Source of the DNA: JBCDGZ01 sp038750655
Lineage (GTDB): Bacteria > Bacteroidota > Bacteroidia > Chitinophagales > Saprospiraceae
Reading direction: 5' to 3'
DNA length: 64,000 bases
Assembly (NCBI GenBank): GCA_038750655.1
Contig: JBCDGZ010000011.1
Location: 21,430-85,429, forward strand
In this document: in pieces, positions 27,101 to 35,102 of the stretch
How positions within the stretch are numbered: position 1 is the first letter of the stretch
Layout: the number at the start of each line of letters is the position of its first letter
Program-made: the position numbers and the translations under genes
Notes under the pieces: generated by a model
What the model saw: only the letters and a program-made list of their open reading frames with translations
What the model was told of the DNA's origin: nothing
Databases searched by the model: none

Positions 27101-30100
27101 TTACAGTTTTGTTACTACAAACAGCTTAGTTAAGCGCTTGCGTTTGTCAATTTTCACCGTTACGGAATACATGCCTGCTTGCAGTTGGCTGACATCAAAG
27201 ATTTCAGTTTGCTGCTTCAGTTCGTCCAGCTTACGCTCGTACATCAGCTGTCCAAGGCTGTTGTAAATCTGGATATGTGCGGGCATGCCCTGGTAGGCTT
27301 TGAGGCCAACGAAGAGCTGATCGGTCGCTGGATTCGGGAAGAGGGTGAATTCCTCTAAATCCAGATCGAAGCGTACGGCGGCTTTGGCCGGAAGGACCTC
27401 AGTGGTTCCATCCGAATGTACCTTGACCAAACGGTAGTAATTCATACCGACTACAGGATCAGTATCAACAGTAGTATACCTTCTGGGGCTAAAGCCACTG
27501 TATTTGCTGTTCACTTCTTCCAGTACTTCGTAATCGATGCCATTGCTTGATCTTTCGACGATGAAATAATCGTTCTTGAACTCACTGCTAGTGACCCAAT
27601 CTAGATCGATGGCGCGGCCGCCGTTGCGAGCGTCAAATTCGAAGATGGTATTGGCAGAAGACCAAGTTAGCGAGCAGCAGCCTTTGACTTGGATGTCATC
27701 GACATCCCAGGCTTTCAGTGATCCACTGCTACCACTTGGGCGGTAGGCCAGCAGTTCGAAGGTGAAGGTGGTGGTGCTGGAGATTTCGAAGTCCGGATCA
27801 TTACCAAAGTTGAAGGTCTCTTGTGACCAGTTGGAAGAGGTATTGATGCCGGTCTGCTTGAAGATTTGATGTCCATTCTTCAATACACGGATACCGTATT
27901 TTTTCGGGAAATTATTATTACACGAATTGCCACTCAGGTGGCTGAAGGTCGAAGAGGCTCTTTCGAAGAAGCGCAATTCGGTGATCTTACCCAATTGACC
28001 AGGATTGACAGTAACTGTAAATCGGATGGCTTTATCGTTGTCGTTGCTGAAGTTGTGCGAAGTAGAGTAAGGTACACAAACACCAGCCCTACTGCCGTTG
28101 GCCCCAGCTACACAAGAGTGCTCGTTGCGGCGGGTAGACAGGTTGCTAGCGGTGACGTTGACGCAGCCTCCACGGTTGGGGAAGCTCGGCGTGAATTCGC
28201 TGAAATCGCGGTTAGAGCCATCGCTAGAGAAAGAGCGGCAAGCGTCGATGTCGTATCTGACCAGGGTCTTCGCTACACAGTTATTATCCGGAGTGTCGCA
28301 GGCATCGCCGAGGCCATCGCCATCGGTATCGGCCTGATTCGGATTAGGCGTATTGGGGCAGTTATCGACATTGTTACAAACGCCGTCGCCATCGTTGTCG
28401 GGGCAGCCACCCGGTGGAACAGTGACGGTTTCTTTGACCTCACAGATGGGGACCCAACCGGCAGTGTAGAATTTTACAAATACGCGATAAGTCCCGGCGG
28501 GTAGATTGATCATCTCGGTCGAGTTGCAATTACCACCGCACTGGAATTCAGTTCCCCAATTGGCGTTGAAGATATGTACCGCCGAGATCGGCGCACCGTC
28601 CAGTCCGCTGATGGTGATCTTGCCCGGAGAGACGCTGATATTGATTGCCGAACAATCACTGCTTGGGGTATCACAAGCATCACCAATACCATCGCCGTCG
28701 CTGTCGGCCTGACCAGGATTAGGCTTGTTGGGACAGTTGTCTTGGTTGTTACAAACCCCGTCGCCATCGCTATCGCCCCCTTGACCGGCACAAGGATCGA
28801 CAGGCGTTCCGGCGCAGGTGCAGCCATCAGCCTGAATGACATCGTAGGCGGTGTTGGGATTGCCATCGTTGCAAGGCGTGCCCGGGGTGGTTGGAATGTT
28901 GGGATTGTAATCGTTGCAATCCTGCGCAGCACAAACGCCATCGCCATCGTTGTCGGGGCAGCCGCCGCCGGGTGGAACGATGACCGTCTCTTTGACCTCA
29001 CAAATCGGCGTCCAGTTGGCCGTATAATATTTTACAAAAACCCTATACGTACCGGCAGGCAGATCAATCATTTCAGTGGCACTACAGTTGCCTCCACACT
29101 GGAACTCGGTTCCCCAGTTGGCGTTGAAGATATGCACAGCGGTGATGGGCGCACCATCCAAGCCGCTGATCGTGATCTTGCCCGGAGTCACTGTAATCCT
29201 GATATTTGCGCAATCGCTACTCGGAGTATCACAGGCATCTCCGATACCATCACCATCGCTATCGGCCTGATTAGGATTAGGCTTGTTGGGACAGTTATCT
29301 TGATTGTTACAAACCCCGTCGCCGTCGCTATCGCCGCCTTGACCCGCGCAAGGATCAATGGGGGTTCCGGCGCAGGTGCAGCCGTCGGCCTGAATGACAT
29401 CGTAGTTGGTGTTGGGATTGCCATCGTTGCAAGGCGTGCCCGGGGTGGTCGGAATGTTGGGATTGTAATCGTTGCAATCTTGGTCGGCACAAACGCCATC
29501 GCCATCGTTGTCCGGACAGCCGCCCGGTGGAACAGTAACAATCTTTTTGACCTCACAAATGAGCGTCCAATTGGCCGTAAAGTATTTGACAAAAACATGG
29601 TAATTGCCCGGAGAGAGGTTCACCATCTCGGTCGGACTACAATTGCTGCCACACTGGAATTCGGTTCCCCAGTTGGAGTTGAAAATGTGTACGCTACTAA
29701 TCGGTGCACCGTCCAATCCAGAGATAGTGACTTTGCCCGGAGTCACTATAACACGGATATTCGAACAATCGGCAGTAGGCGTGTCGCAGACATCGCCGAT
29801 GCCGTCGCCGTCGCTATCGGCCTGGTTCGGGTTGGGGTTGTTAGGGCAATTGTCCTGATTATCACAGACGCCATCGCCGTCGCTATCCCCCCCTTGACCA
29901 GCGCAAGGATCGGGAGCACCACAGCAGCCTAATGCCTGAATTTCGTCAATGTCCCAAACCGAAGTCGACGCCCCGTTGCCTGTGCGGCAATAAGCCCGGA
30001 GTTCGAATTTGAAGGTCGTTGTTGAGCTGACAGTAAAGTCTTGATCATTAGAAAAATCAAAGGATTGCAGCTCCCAATCTCGGGCCGTTGGAATATCGAT

Positions 30101-31222
30101 TTGTTTAAAGATTTGCTGGCCATTTTTGGTAACCCTTATCCCGTATTTTGTGGGGAAATTATTTCGACCGCTGCCACCGCTGGAATACACATAAGTAACG
30201 GGGGCTTTTTCAAAAAAGTTAATACCAGAAAGCGTTGCCGTTCCTCCGTTTTTAGGGCGTAGGGTGACCTCGAAACGCAGGGCAAATTGATCATCATCAA
30301 CAAAGCTACAGTTAGAGCGGGTGCCTACACAAAGGCCGTCACGACTAACACCGGGGGTGCAAGAGTGATCGCCATCTTCTCGGAAAACCTTTGAGGCTGA
30401 AACACTACCTCCACAATCGGAAGGAGTAGAAACGGCGGCGGTAAATTCATTATAGCTCGATCCTGGATGGCAAGCATCCAAGGACCACCTCGCTAGTGCA
30501 TTGCCGCAGCTGGTTTGGCCATTTCCACAGTCTAATACCGTAATGGTAACGCAGTTACTGGCAATCCAAGGGTTGGTGACGAGTGGGCCATTGCCTAGCC
30601 CTCCATTACCACCATCATCGTCATCGTCATCGAAGGTCCAGTAATTGCTGCCGTCGTCATCGTCATCATCATTACCGATGCTGGACGTGCACACTCTTCT
30701 GGCCAGACGGATGAAAAACGTCGTTTGCGTTAGCGTTCCTGGATCGTAGGAGGAACCGTTAGCGCCGGGGATAGCCCGCCAAAGTTCACTGGGGTGGGGG
30801 CATCCAGAGGTAGAGGACAGCCAGAGGTACTGAATATCAGAACGAAAACCATTGGAACCATCGTCATCGTCGTCGTCAAAAGTCCAGTAATTGCTGCCAT
30901 CATCATCATCGTCATCTCCACCGATACCACCACTACTGGCTCCACCACCGCTGGCCTTAGCCGTCGATACAATTTTGACGGGATTGAAAGGGCCACAGTT
31001 GGGAACATTAGGAGAGGCAATAGAACCCGGGTGGGTCACATTCAGACAGGCACTCAGTCCGTTGTTGTTGCCATCATCATCATCATCGTCGAAGGTGAAT
31101 ATCGATGACCGCTTTTCCGACGGTGGTGGAGCATCCGTGGATAAGCTTCCCCGATTATCGGCCATCAGAAAAGGAGAATAGCCGATTAGGAAATAAATAA
31201 GGAAATAGGAGAACTTTCTCAT
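27101..31222 (-). CDS. Large secreted protein with thrombospondin type 3 repeats, poly-Asp tracts and a T9SS sorting domain
   Basis: A 1373-residue protein with a signal peptide (about 1-22). The N-terminal 210 residues contain five runs of six Asp flanked by Gly/Asn/Ser (for example WTFDDDDDDGSN). Two related domains of about 170 residues lie at each end of the repeat region, sharing CHPGSSYNEFT/CRSFSSDGSN-like and KKYGIRVLKNGHQIFKQ motifs. The middle has three tandem units of 185-186 residues, each with calcium-binding thrombospondin type 3 motifs (DSDGDGVC, NCPN, NQADSDGDGIGDAC). The C-terminus is a fibronectin-like region, then a T9SS type A domain (FTLFPNPATDQLFV, GMYSVTVKI). It is probably a calcium-stiffened surface or matrix protein. 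Confidence 0.9.
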   Translation of the reverse strand: MRKFSYFLIYFLIGYSPFLMADNRGSLSTDAPPPSEKRSSIFTFDDDDDDGNNNGLSACLNVTHPGSIASPNVPNCGPFNPVKIVSTAKASGGGASSGGIGGDDDDDDGSNYWTFDDDDDDGSNGFRSDIQYLWLSSTSGCPHPSELWRAIPGANGSSYDPGTLTQTTFFIRLARRVCTSSIGNDDDDDDGSNYWTFDDDDDDGGNGGLGNGPLVTNPWIASNCVTITVLDCGNGQTSCGNALARWSLDACHPGSSYNEFTAAVSTPSDCGGSVSASKVFREDGDHSCTPGVSRDGLCVGTRSNCSFVDDDQFALRFEVTLRPKNGGTATLSGINFFEKAPVTYVYSSGGSGRNNFPTKYGIRVTKNGQQIFKQIDIPTARDWELQSFDFSNDQDFTVSSTTTFKFELRAYCRTGNGASTSVWDIDEIQALGCCGAPDPCAGQGGDSDGDGVCDNQDNCPNNPNPNQADSDGDGIGDVCDTPTADCSNIRVIVTPGKVTISGLDGAPISSVHIFNSNWGTEFQCGSNCSPTEMVNLSPGNYHVFVKYFTANWTLICEVKKIVTVPPGGCPDNDGDGVCADQDCNDYNPNIPTTPGTPCNDGNPNTNYDVIQADGCTCAGTPIDPCAGQGGDSDGDGVCNNQDNCPNKPNPNQADSDGDGIGDACDTPSSDCANIRITVTPGKITISGLDGAPITAVHIFNANWGTEFQCGGNCSATEMIDLPAGTYRVFVKYYTANWTPICEVKETVIVPPGGGCPDNDGDGVCAAQDCNDYNPNIPTTPGTPCNDGNPNTAYDVIQADGCTCAGTPVDPCAGQGGDSDGDGVCNNQDNCPNKPNPGQADSDGDGIGDACDTPSSDCSAINISVSPGKITISGLDGAPISAVHIFNANWGTEFQCGGNCNSTEMINLPAGTYRVFVKFYTAGWVPICEVKETVTVPPGGCPDNDGDGVCNNVDNCPNTPNPNQADTDGDGLGDACDTPDNNCVAKTLVRYDIDACRSFSSDGSNRDFSEFTPSFPNRGGCVNVTASNLSTRRNEHSCVAGANGSRAGVCVPYSTSHNFSNDNDKAIRFTVTVNPGQLGKITELRFFERASSTFSHLSGNSCNNNFPKKYGIRVLKNGHQIFKQTGINTSSNWSQETFNFGNDPDFEISSTTTFTFELLAYRPSGSSGSLKAWDVDDIQVKGCCSLTWSSANTIFEFDARNGGRAIDLDWVTSSEFKNDYFIVERSSNGIDYEVLEEVNSKYSGFSPRRYTTVDTDPVVGMNYYRLVKVHSDGTTEVLPAKAAVRFDLDLEEFTLFPNPATDQLFVGLKAYQGMPAHIQIYNSLGQLMYERKLDELKQQTEIFDVSQLQAGMYSVTVKIDKRKRLTKLFVVTKL
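28390..29925. repeat. Tandem direct repeats, period 555-558 bp, inside the thrombospondin-repeat gene
   Basis: Equivalent points at 28511, 29069 and 29624 show near-identical sequence spaced 558 and 555 bp apart. The difference is one Gly codon. The units are similar at DNA level, including silent sites, which suggests recent duplication or gene conversion. They may vary in number between strains and collapse in short-read assemblies. Confidence 0.85.
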
Positions 31223-31610
31223 GTTGACAAGTTTAGATTATAAATGTTTAGTATAAATTGTCTAGCCCTTGCCTCAGGTATAGTACCAGGGAGAGCGTTA
31301 AGCGCGTAATTGGGAAGTAAAGGGTACACAGAAGCCCTAAGCATTCGACTACCGAATCCTTAAGACATTATATGTAGTAATCATTGATTTAAGAGTAGAC
31401 GTATCGACCAACTTTAGTCAATACCAGTAACTGGGACTTTAGTAAGAATTGTTCTTAGGGTACGAGTTTCAATTTAAAACAGTTTCTAGGCTATGAGTTT
31501 TGCTGTAAAATAGTAAAAAAGCTGAAATACAAAGTTATTATGCCAATTAAATTGGTGTAAATTATAGAATAATAAGGGAATCCCTTAGTTAGGGGAGGGG
31601 AATGGTGGGG
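31223..31610. other. Intergenic stretch with three short palindromes
   Basis: No gene is visible. Three inverted repeats occur: TAAGAA/TTCTTA at 31443-31457, CCAATTAAATTGG at 31543-31555, and TAAGGGAATCCCTTA at 31573-31587. The last lies 23 bp past the moaE stop and on the minus strand is followed by TTATTCT, so it may be the terminator of the moaE operon. The promoter of the thrombospondin-repeat gene should lie here. Confidence 0.4.
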
Positions 31611-32039
31611 CTAAGGATGGGCGGCGACCCAAACCGCGCCGTCTTCGAAAAATTCTTTCTTCCAGATCGGAACCGTCTCCTTCAAGGTATCAATGGCGTA
31701 CTGGCAGGCCTCAAAGGCCGCCTTCCGGTGGGGCGTCGCCACCGCAATGGCTACGGCGATCTCGCCAATGCCCAGGGTGCCAACGCGGTGGTGTACAGCG
31801 ACCTTATGCGCCGACCAGCGCTCCACGATCTGCTCGGCGATCTTCCGCATTTCCTGAATGGCCATCGGCCCGTAGGCTTCAAACTCCAAACGAATCACCT
31901 GTTTGCCGGCGGTCTGGTTGCGCACCGTACCGATGAATACTGCCGTACCGCCGCTGCCCGGGTCATTGACAAAGTCAATGCAAGCCTGCGTATCCAGCGG
32001 CTGCTCCAATAGTTGTATATCGATGCTTTTCATAGTCAT
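31611..32039 (-). CDS. moaE: Molybdopterin synthase catalytic subunit MoaE
   Basis: About 142 residues from the ATG at 32039 (the ATG at 32033 is also possible). It forms the heterotetramer with MoaD that inserts two sulfurs into cyclic pyranopterin monophosphate. Family motifs are GGTAVFIGTVRNQTAGK, LEFEAYGPMA, VAVHHRVGTLGIGE, and the active-site stretch TPHRKAAFEACQYAID with PIWKKEFFEDG. The length is normal. It begins 4 bp after the moaD stop. The GTG at 32054 is rejected because it would overlap moaD and add non-family residues. Confidence 0.95.
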   Translation of the reverse strand: MTMKSIDIQLLEQPLDTQACIDFVNDPGSGGTAVFIGTVRNQTAGKQVIRLEFEAYGPMAIQEMRKIAEQIVERWSAHKVAVHHRVGTLGIGEIAVAIAVATPHRKAAFEACQYAIDTLKETVPIWKKEFFEDGAVWVAAHP

Positions 32040-32043
32040 AAAA

Positions 32044-32286
32044 TCAACCTCCACTAACCGGAGGAATAAGGGCCACTTCGTCTTGCTGTTGGAGCGGCAA
32101 CTGATCGTCGGCGTAGGCGCTATTGACGGCGATGGCCAGCGCGCGCAGGTCCTCGAAGGCGGGATATTTTTCCAACAGCAACTGCTTGAGCTGAGCTACC
32201 GTAGCCGCCTCCGGCAATTGCAGCTGTAGCTGGTTGCTACCCAGGATGTCCTTGGCAATTCCGAACGCCAAAATATTAATTTCCAT
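32044..32286 (-). CDS. moaD: Molybdopterin synthase sulfur-carrier subunit MoaD
   Basis: An 80-residue ubiquitin-like protein starting MEINILAFG and ending IPPVSGG. The terminal Gly-Gly is thiocarboxylated to carry sulfur to MoaE. ALIPPVSGG is the standard family ending. The ATG at 32286 is preferred to the TTG at 32295. No moeB-type activating enzyme is in the window, so it must be elsewhere. Confidence 0.95.
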   Translation of the reverse strand: MEINILAFGIAKDILGSNQLQLQLPEAATVAQLKQLLLEKYPAFEDLRALAIAVNSAYADDQLPLQQQDEVALIPPVSGG

Positions 32287-32320
32287 AGGGTGCAAGATAG
32301 GGAGAATTGCCTAATTCTGA

Positions 32321-32998
32321 TCACTCGATGTCCAGTAATGCTGCGACCTGCTCCATTCCTCCGATCTCATGGGCTGGCGGCGGCGGCAACACCTCCGAGG
32401 AGCGGCCAGCGCGGTTGACCCAGCAGGTCCTGAAGCCATACTGGCCCGCTCCTGCGATGTCCCACTGGTTGGAAGAGAAAAACAGCAGGTGCTCCGTTGG
32501 GCAGTCGAAATGGTCGGTCGCCAGTTGGTAGACCTGGGGGTGGGGTTTGTAGATACGGACGCTATCGGCGGAGAGGCAGTGGCCAATTAGGGGCGCCAAG
32601 CCCGCATGGCGAAGGCCGGCTTCCAGCATCTCCAGGGTGCCGTTGGAGAGGATGGCGGTGGGAATGCCGACGCGCTGCAGCTGTTCCAGCATGGGGCGGA
32701 CATCGGGGAAGCTGCTGGCTTGCCGGTAGAGAGGCATTAGGAGTTCAAAGAGGCGGGGGTTGCTCAGCCCCAGGCGGTTCATACCGAATTGGAGGGCCTC
32801 TTCGGTCACTTTATCAAAGGGGCGGTAGGCCTGCATGAGGCTGCGCAGCCAGGTATATTCCAGCTGTTTTTGCCGCCAGATGTCGAGCAGGGCCTCGCCC
32901 TGGCCTTCGGCGGCGGCGGCGATTTGTTCGAGGGGGATGGTGAGTTGGAATAGGGTGCCGAAGGCATCGAAGATACAGGCTTGGGGGCGCGGGTTCAT
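32321..32998 (-). CDS. Haloacid dehalogenase type II-like hydrolase
   Basis: A 225-residue protein of the HAD superfamily. Motif I is FDAFGTL (Asp11 as nucleophile), motif II is ILSNGT, motif III is around YKPHPQVYQLA, and SSNQWDIAGAGQYGF is the family's C-terminal motif. The FDAFGTL and SNQWDIAGA forms match 2-haloacid dehalogenases rather than phosphatases. Whether haloacids are the true substrate here is uncertain. The ATG at 32998 is used because longer frames add a segment unlike the family. It lies 34 bp upstream of moaD on the same strand and probably shares its transcript. Confidence 0.88.
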   Translation of the reverse strand: MNPRPQACIFDAFGTLFQLTIPLEQIAAAAEGQGEALLDIWRQKQLEYTWLRSLMQAYRPFDKVTEEALQFGMNRLGLSNPRLFELLMPLYRQASSFPDVRPMLEQLQRVGIPTAILSNGTLEMLEAGLRHAGLAPLIGHCLSADSVRIYKPHPQVYQLATDHFDCPTEHLLFFSSNQWDIAGAGQYGFRTCWVNRAGRSSEVLPPPPAHEIGGMEQVAALLDIE

Positions 32999-33089
32999 AG
33001 AGAATGTGTAATTTTGTACAGCGGGGCTGTTGGAGTGAAGAAGGAAGCAGGAAATTAAGCAAAAGGGACAGCTCCACAAAATACAATTG

Positions 33090-33692
33090 ATGATGGTGTC
33101 TGCAATCTTACTCGCGGCCGGGGAATCTCGTCGGATGGGGGAGGCCAATAAGCTGTTGTTGCCCTTTCGGGGAGCGCCGTTGATCCATTCGGTGGCCCGG
33201 GCGATTGAGGACTGTGGGGTAGGGGAATGGATTGCGGTGACGGGGCACGAGGCGGGAGCGGTGGCGGCGGCTCTGCAAGATTTTGATTTCAAGCTAGTCA
33301 ACAACGTGCGCTACTCGACGGGGATGACCAGTAGTATTCAGGTGGGGGTGGCGGCGGCCTCTGCGCAGGCGAAGGGCTATATGATCTGTCTTTCTGACCT
33401 CCCGTACCTTACGGCCGAAGTCTTGGACCAATTGCTCAGGGCCTTCGAAGCCGGCTGGGAAAAGGACCCGAGGCTGATCGTCATTCCTACGCATCAGGGC
33501 CGCCGAGGGCATCCGCTTATTTTTTCCAAACATTACAAAAAGGCTCTGCTTGAGCATCGCAATAAAGAAGGTTGTAAAGGAGTTGTTGTAAGACATCCTT
33601 CCCACCATGTATTGGTGGAGGTCAACAGCGATGGCATCCTCAAAGATGTTGATCGACCAGACGAATACGAGGATTTATTGAGGAAAGATTAA
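33090..33692 (+). CDS. Nucleotidyltransferase of the MocA (molybdenum cofactor cytidylyltransferase) type
   Basis: A 200-residue protein with the signature LLAAGESRRMGEANKLLLPF at residues 6-25 and the acidic metal-binding site CLSDLPYLT near 100. A GHPLIF motif follows at about 146. MocA adds CMP to the molybdenum cofactor for enzymes of the xanthine oxidase family. Related proteins act on other substrates, so the exact role is inferred from its place, divergent from the moaE-moaD-HAD genes. If correct, both guanylyl (22910) and cytidylyl branches are present. It starts at ATG 33090 or 33093. Confidence 0.85.
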   Translation: MMVSAILLAAGESRRMGEANKLLLPFRGAPLIHSVARAIEDCGVGEWIAVTGHEAGAVAAALQDFDFKLVNNVRYSTGMTSSIQVGVAAASAQAKGYMICLSDLPYLTAEVLDQLLRAFEAGWEKDPRLIVIPTHQGRRGHPLIFSKHYKKALLEHRNKEGCKGVVVRHPSHHVLVEVNSDGILKDVDRPDEYEDLLRKD

Positions 33693-34045
33693 AAATAGAA
33701 GGAAAGGGAAAAAATATTCTAGTGATATGTTGATTTTTAGTTATATTATACGTAAATAGCATACTGTTAGAAGAAATAAAATCTTTACAAGGATGGCAAC
33801 TCTTCGGATCGCAGCCCTAACCAGATTTGACGAAGCTATGATTAACCCTTGAGCCAGCCCAACTCCCCCGTAAGGATTTCTAGACCACCATACATATAGG
33901 AGATAGTAACTAGCTTAACGACGTATTCCATTGAAATAGTAAATAGCGTTCACGCGTTATGTACTTATACTATTGGAACATCTTTATTGATCATCTAAAA
34001 CTGAGTAGATACAGTTTTTAGTAAATCATTGAATGATAGTATCGT
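33693..34045 (+). promoter_or_regulatory. Upstream region of the giant-protein operon
   Basis: No gene is visible in this 353-bp AT-rich gap. It holds a hairpin at 33995-34021 (CTAAAACTG, an 8-base loop, CAGTTTTTAG with one bulged T) 24 bp before the first start codon. The promoter for the operon at 34046-57440 must lie here, but no hexamers can be named with confidence. Confidence 0.4.
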
Positions 34046-34984
34046 ATGAAAGTAAGTTTAGCTAATTTGACTGTACTACTAGTGCTACTCGTCAACGTTG
34101 CAACTGCGCAATGTACCCGGTTATTAAAACAAACTATGGTCAAATATCCACTACAAGTGACGGTATTAAACACGGAATCAGAAGTATTATCTGATGCTGT
34201 TGTCTCCGTTAGACAAGGAGAGGAGCCTGCAAAGCCCCTGGCTTATGATGCTGCTCAATCTGTGTTTTACCCTACCACACCAGTACCACTTGGATATTAC
34301 ACGGTGTATATTTCCTGCGAGGGGTATCTCCCGCAAGCTATGGAGGTGCAAGGAGGCGAAGAGGCTATACAGTTGAAGCTGACCTTGCTTGCTGAAGAGG
34401 CTCCATCGCTTTCCGAGGAAGAGGAAGCTGCTAAATTGTACGCCTCCTCCTCAATCATTGGCATTTTACCTAAGGCTATTGTTGCTAATGACCGCCAAAA
34501 GCAAATGGAATACAACCGTTTGCTCACCACTTTAAAGCTGGAACCCAGCGTAGAAAGCAAGCACCAAGAAGTCCAACCACTACTGATTGAAGAGGAAGAA
34601 TTCTACACACCCTCTGCCATTATTCATCAATATAAAAAGGCAGATGGAACAGACTTCGAAGAAATCAATAGTTCCGTTTTGGAGCAGCTGAGAAAACACG
34701 AGTTGATCGCCGCCGCAGGTCCTCTATTGAATGGGGCAGAAATACTGGGCCATCAACTTCTAGTCAATTTTACCAACTCCACTCAAGATAAAGCCCTTGC
34801 ATTACTAGCCAAGCATCACCTTAGGTTGGTTGGCGGGACTGCACAGCAGTATTACATTGCTGAGGCGACTTCCCAAATGGGTCGGGCTTTATTAGACATT
34901 AGAACCGAATTAATCGCATCAGGTTACTTTACAATGGTAGAACTGAATGTAGAGGGAACTACTCAGTACTACGAAGAAAAATAG
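34046..34984 (+). CDS. Exported protein resembling the N-terminal and prodomain region of the giant subtilase
   Basis: A 312-residue protein with a signal peptide (about 1-21, ending ATAQ). Residues about 30-115 look like a carboxypeptidase-regulatory-type beta-sandwich (LGYYTVYISCEGYLP). An acidic linker follows, then a region at about 195-310 with ILGHQLLVNFTNSTQDKALA and a paired beta-alpha pattern. This resembles the subtilase prodomain-like stretch of the next protein (EILVGFQPGAPIAAVSQLL). It has no protease domain. It might be a separate chaperone or inhibitor for the giant protease, or a decoy. It is the first gene of the apparent operon, 118 bp before the giant. Confidence 0.8.
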   Translation: MKVSLANLTVLLVLLVNVATAQCTRLLKQTMVKYPLQVTVLNTESEVLSDAVVSVRQGEEPAKPLAYDAAQSVFYPTTPVPLGYYTVYISCEGYLPQAMEVQGGEEAIQLKLTLLAEEAPSLSEEEEAAKLYASSSIIGILPKAIVANDRQKQMEYNRLLTTLKLEPSVESKHQEVQPLLIEEEEFYTPSAIIHQYKKADGTDFEEINSSVLEQLRKHELIAAAGPLLNGAEILGHQLLVNFTNSTQDKALALLAKHHLRLVGGTAQQYYIAEATSQMGRALLDIRTELIASGYFTMVELNVEGTTQYYEEK

Positions 34985-35102
34985 TATTACAGCTTTAGCA
35001 ACAGGCTAAAATTTAAAAAATAAGGTACTGCTACTGACTTATTGACCGTCGGTAGCCTGATATTTTATTGCTCGTTTTGAAATAACTTTTAAACCCAAGG
35101 TA

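Noticed and set aside
28390..29925. CRISPR-like array
   Set aside because: The repeats are long in-frame coding units of 555-558 bp with no short direct repeats and unique spacers.
28574..29932. 452-residue plus-strand frame opposite the thrombospondin-repeat gene
   Set aside because: It is the antisense of Asp/Gly/Asn-rich repeats, giving an Ile/Val/Ala/Arg-rich low-complexity product. It is explained by the repeated codons of the real gene.
33793..33852. 19-residue frame (MATLRIAALTRFDEAMINP) before the giant operon
   Set aside because: It is too short and has no supporting feature beyond an ATG. A leader peptide is possible but cannot be supported.
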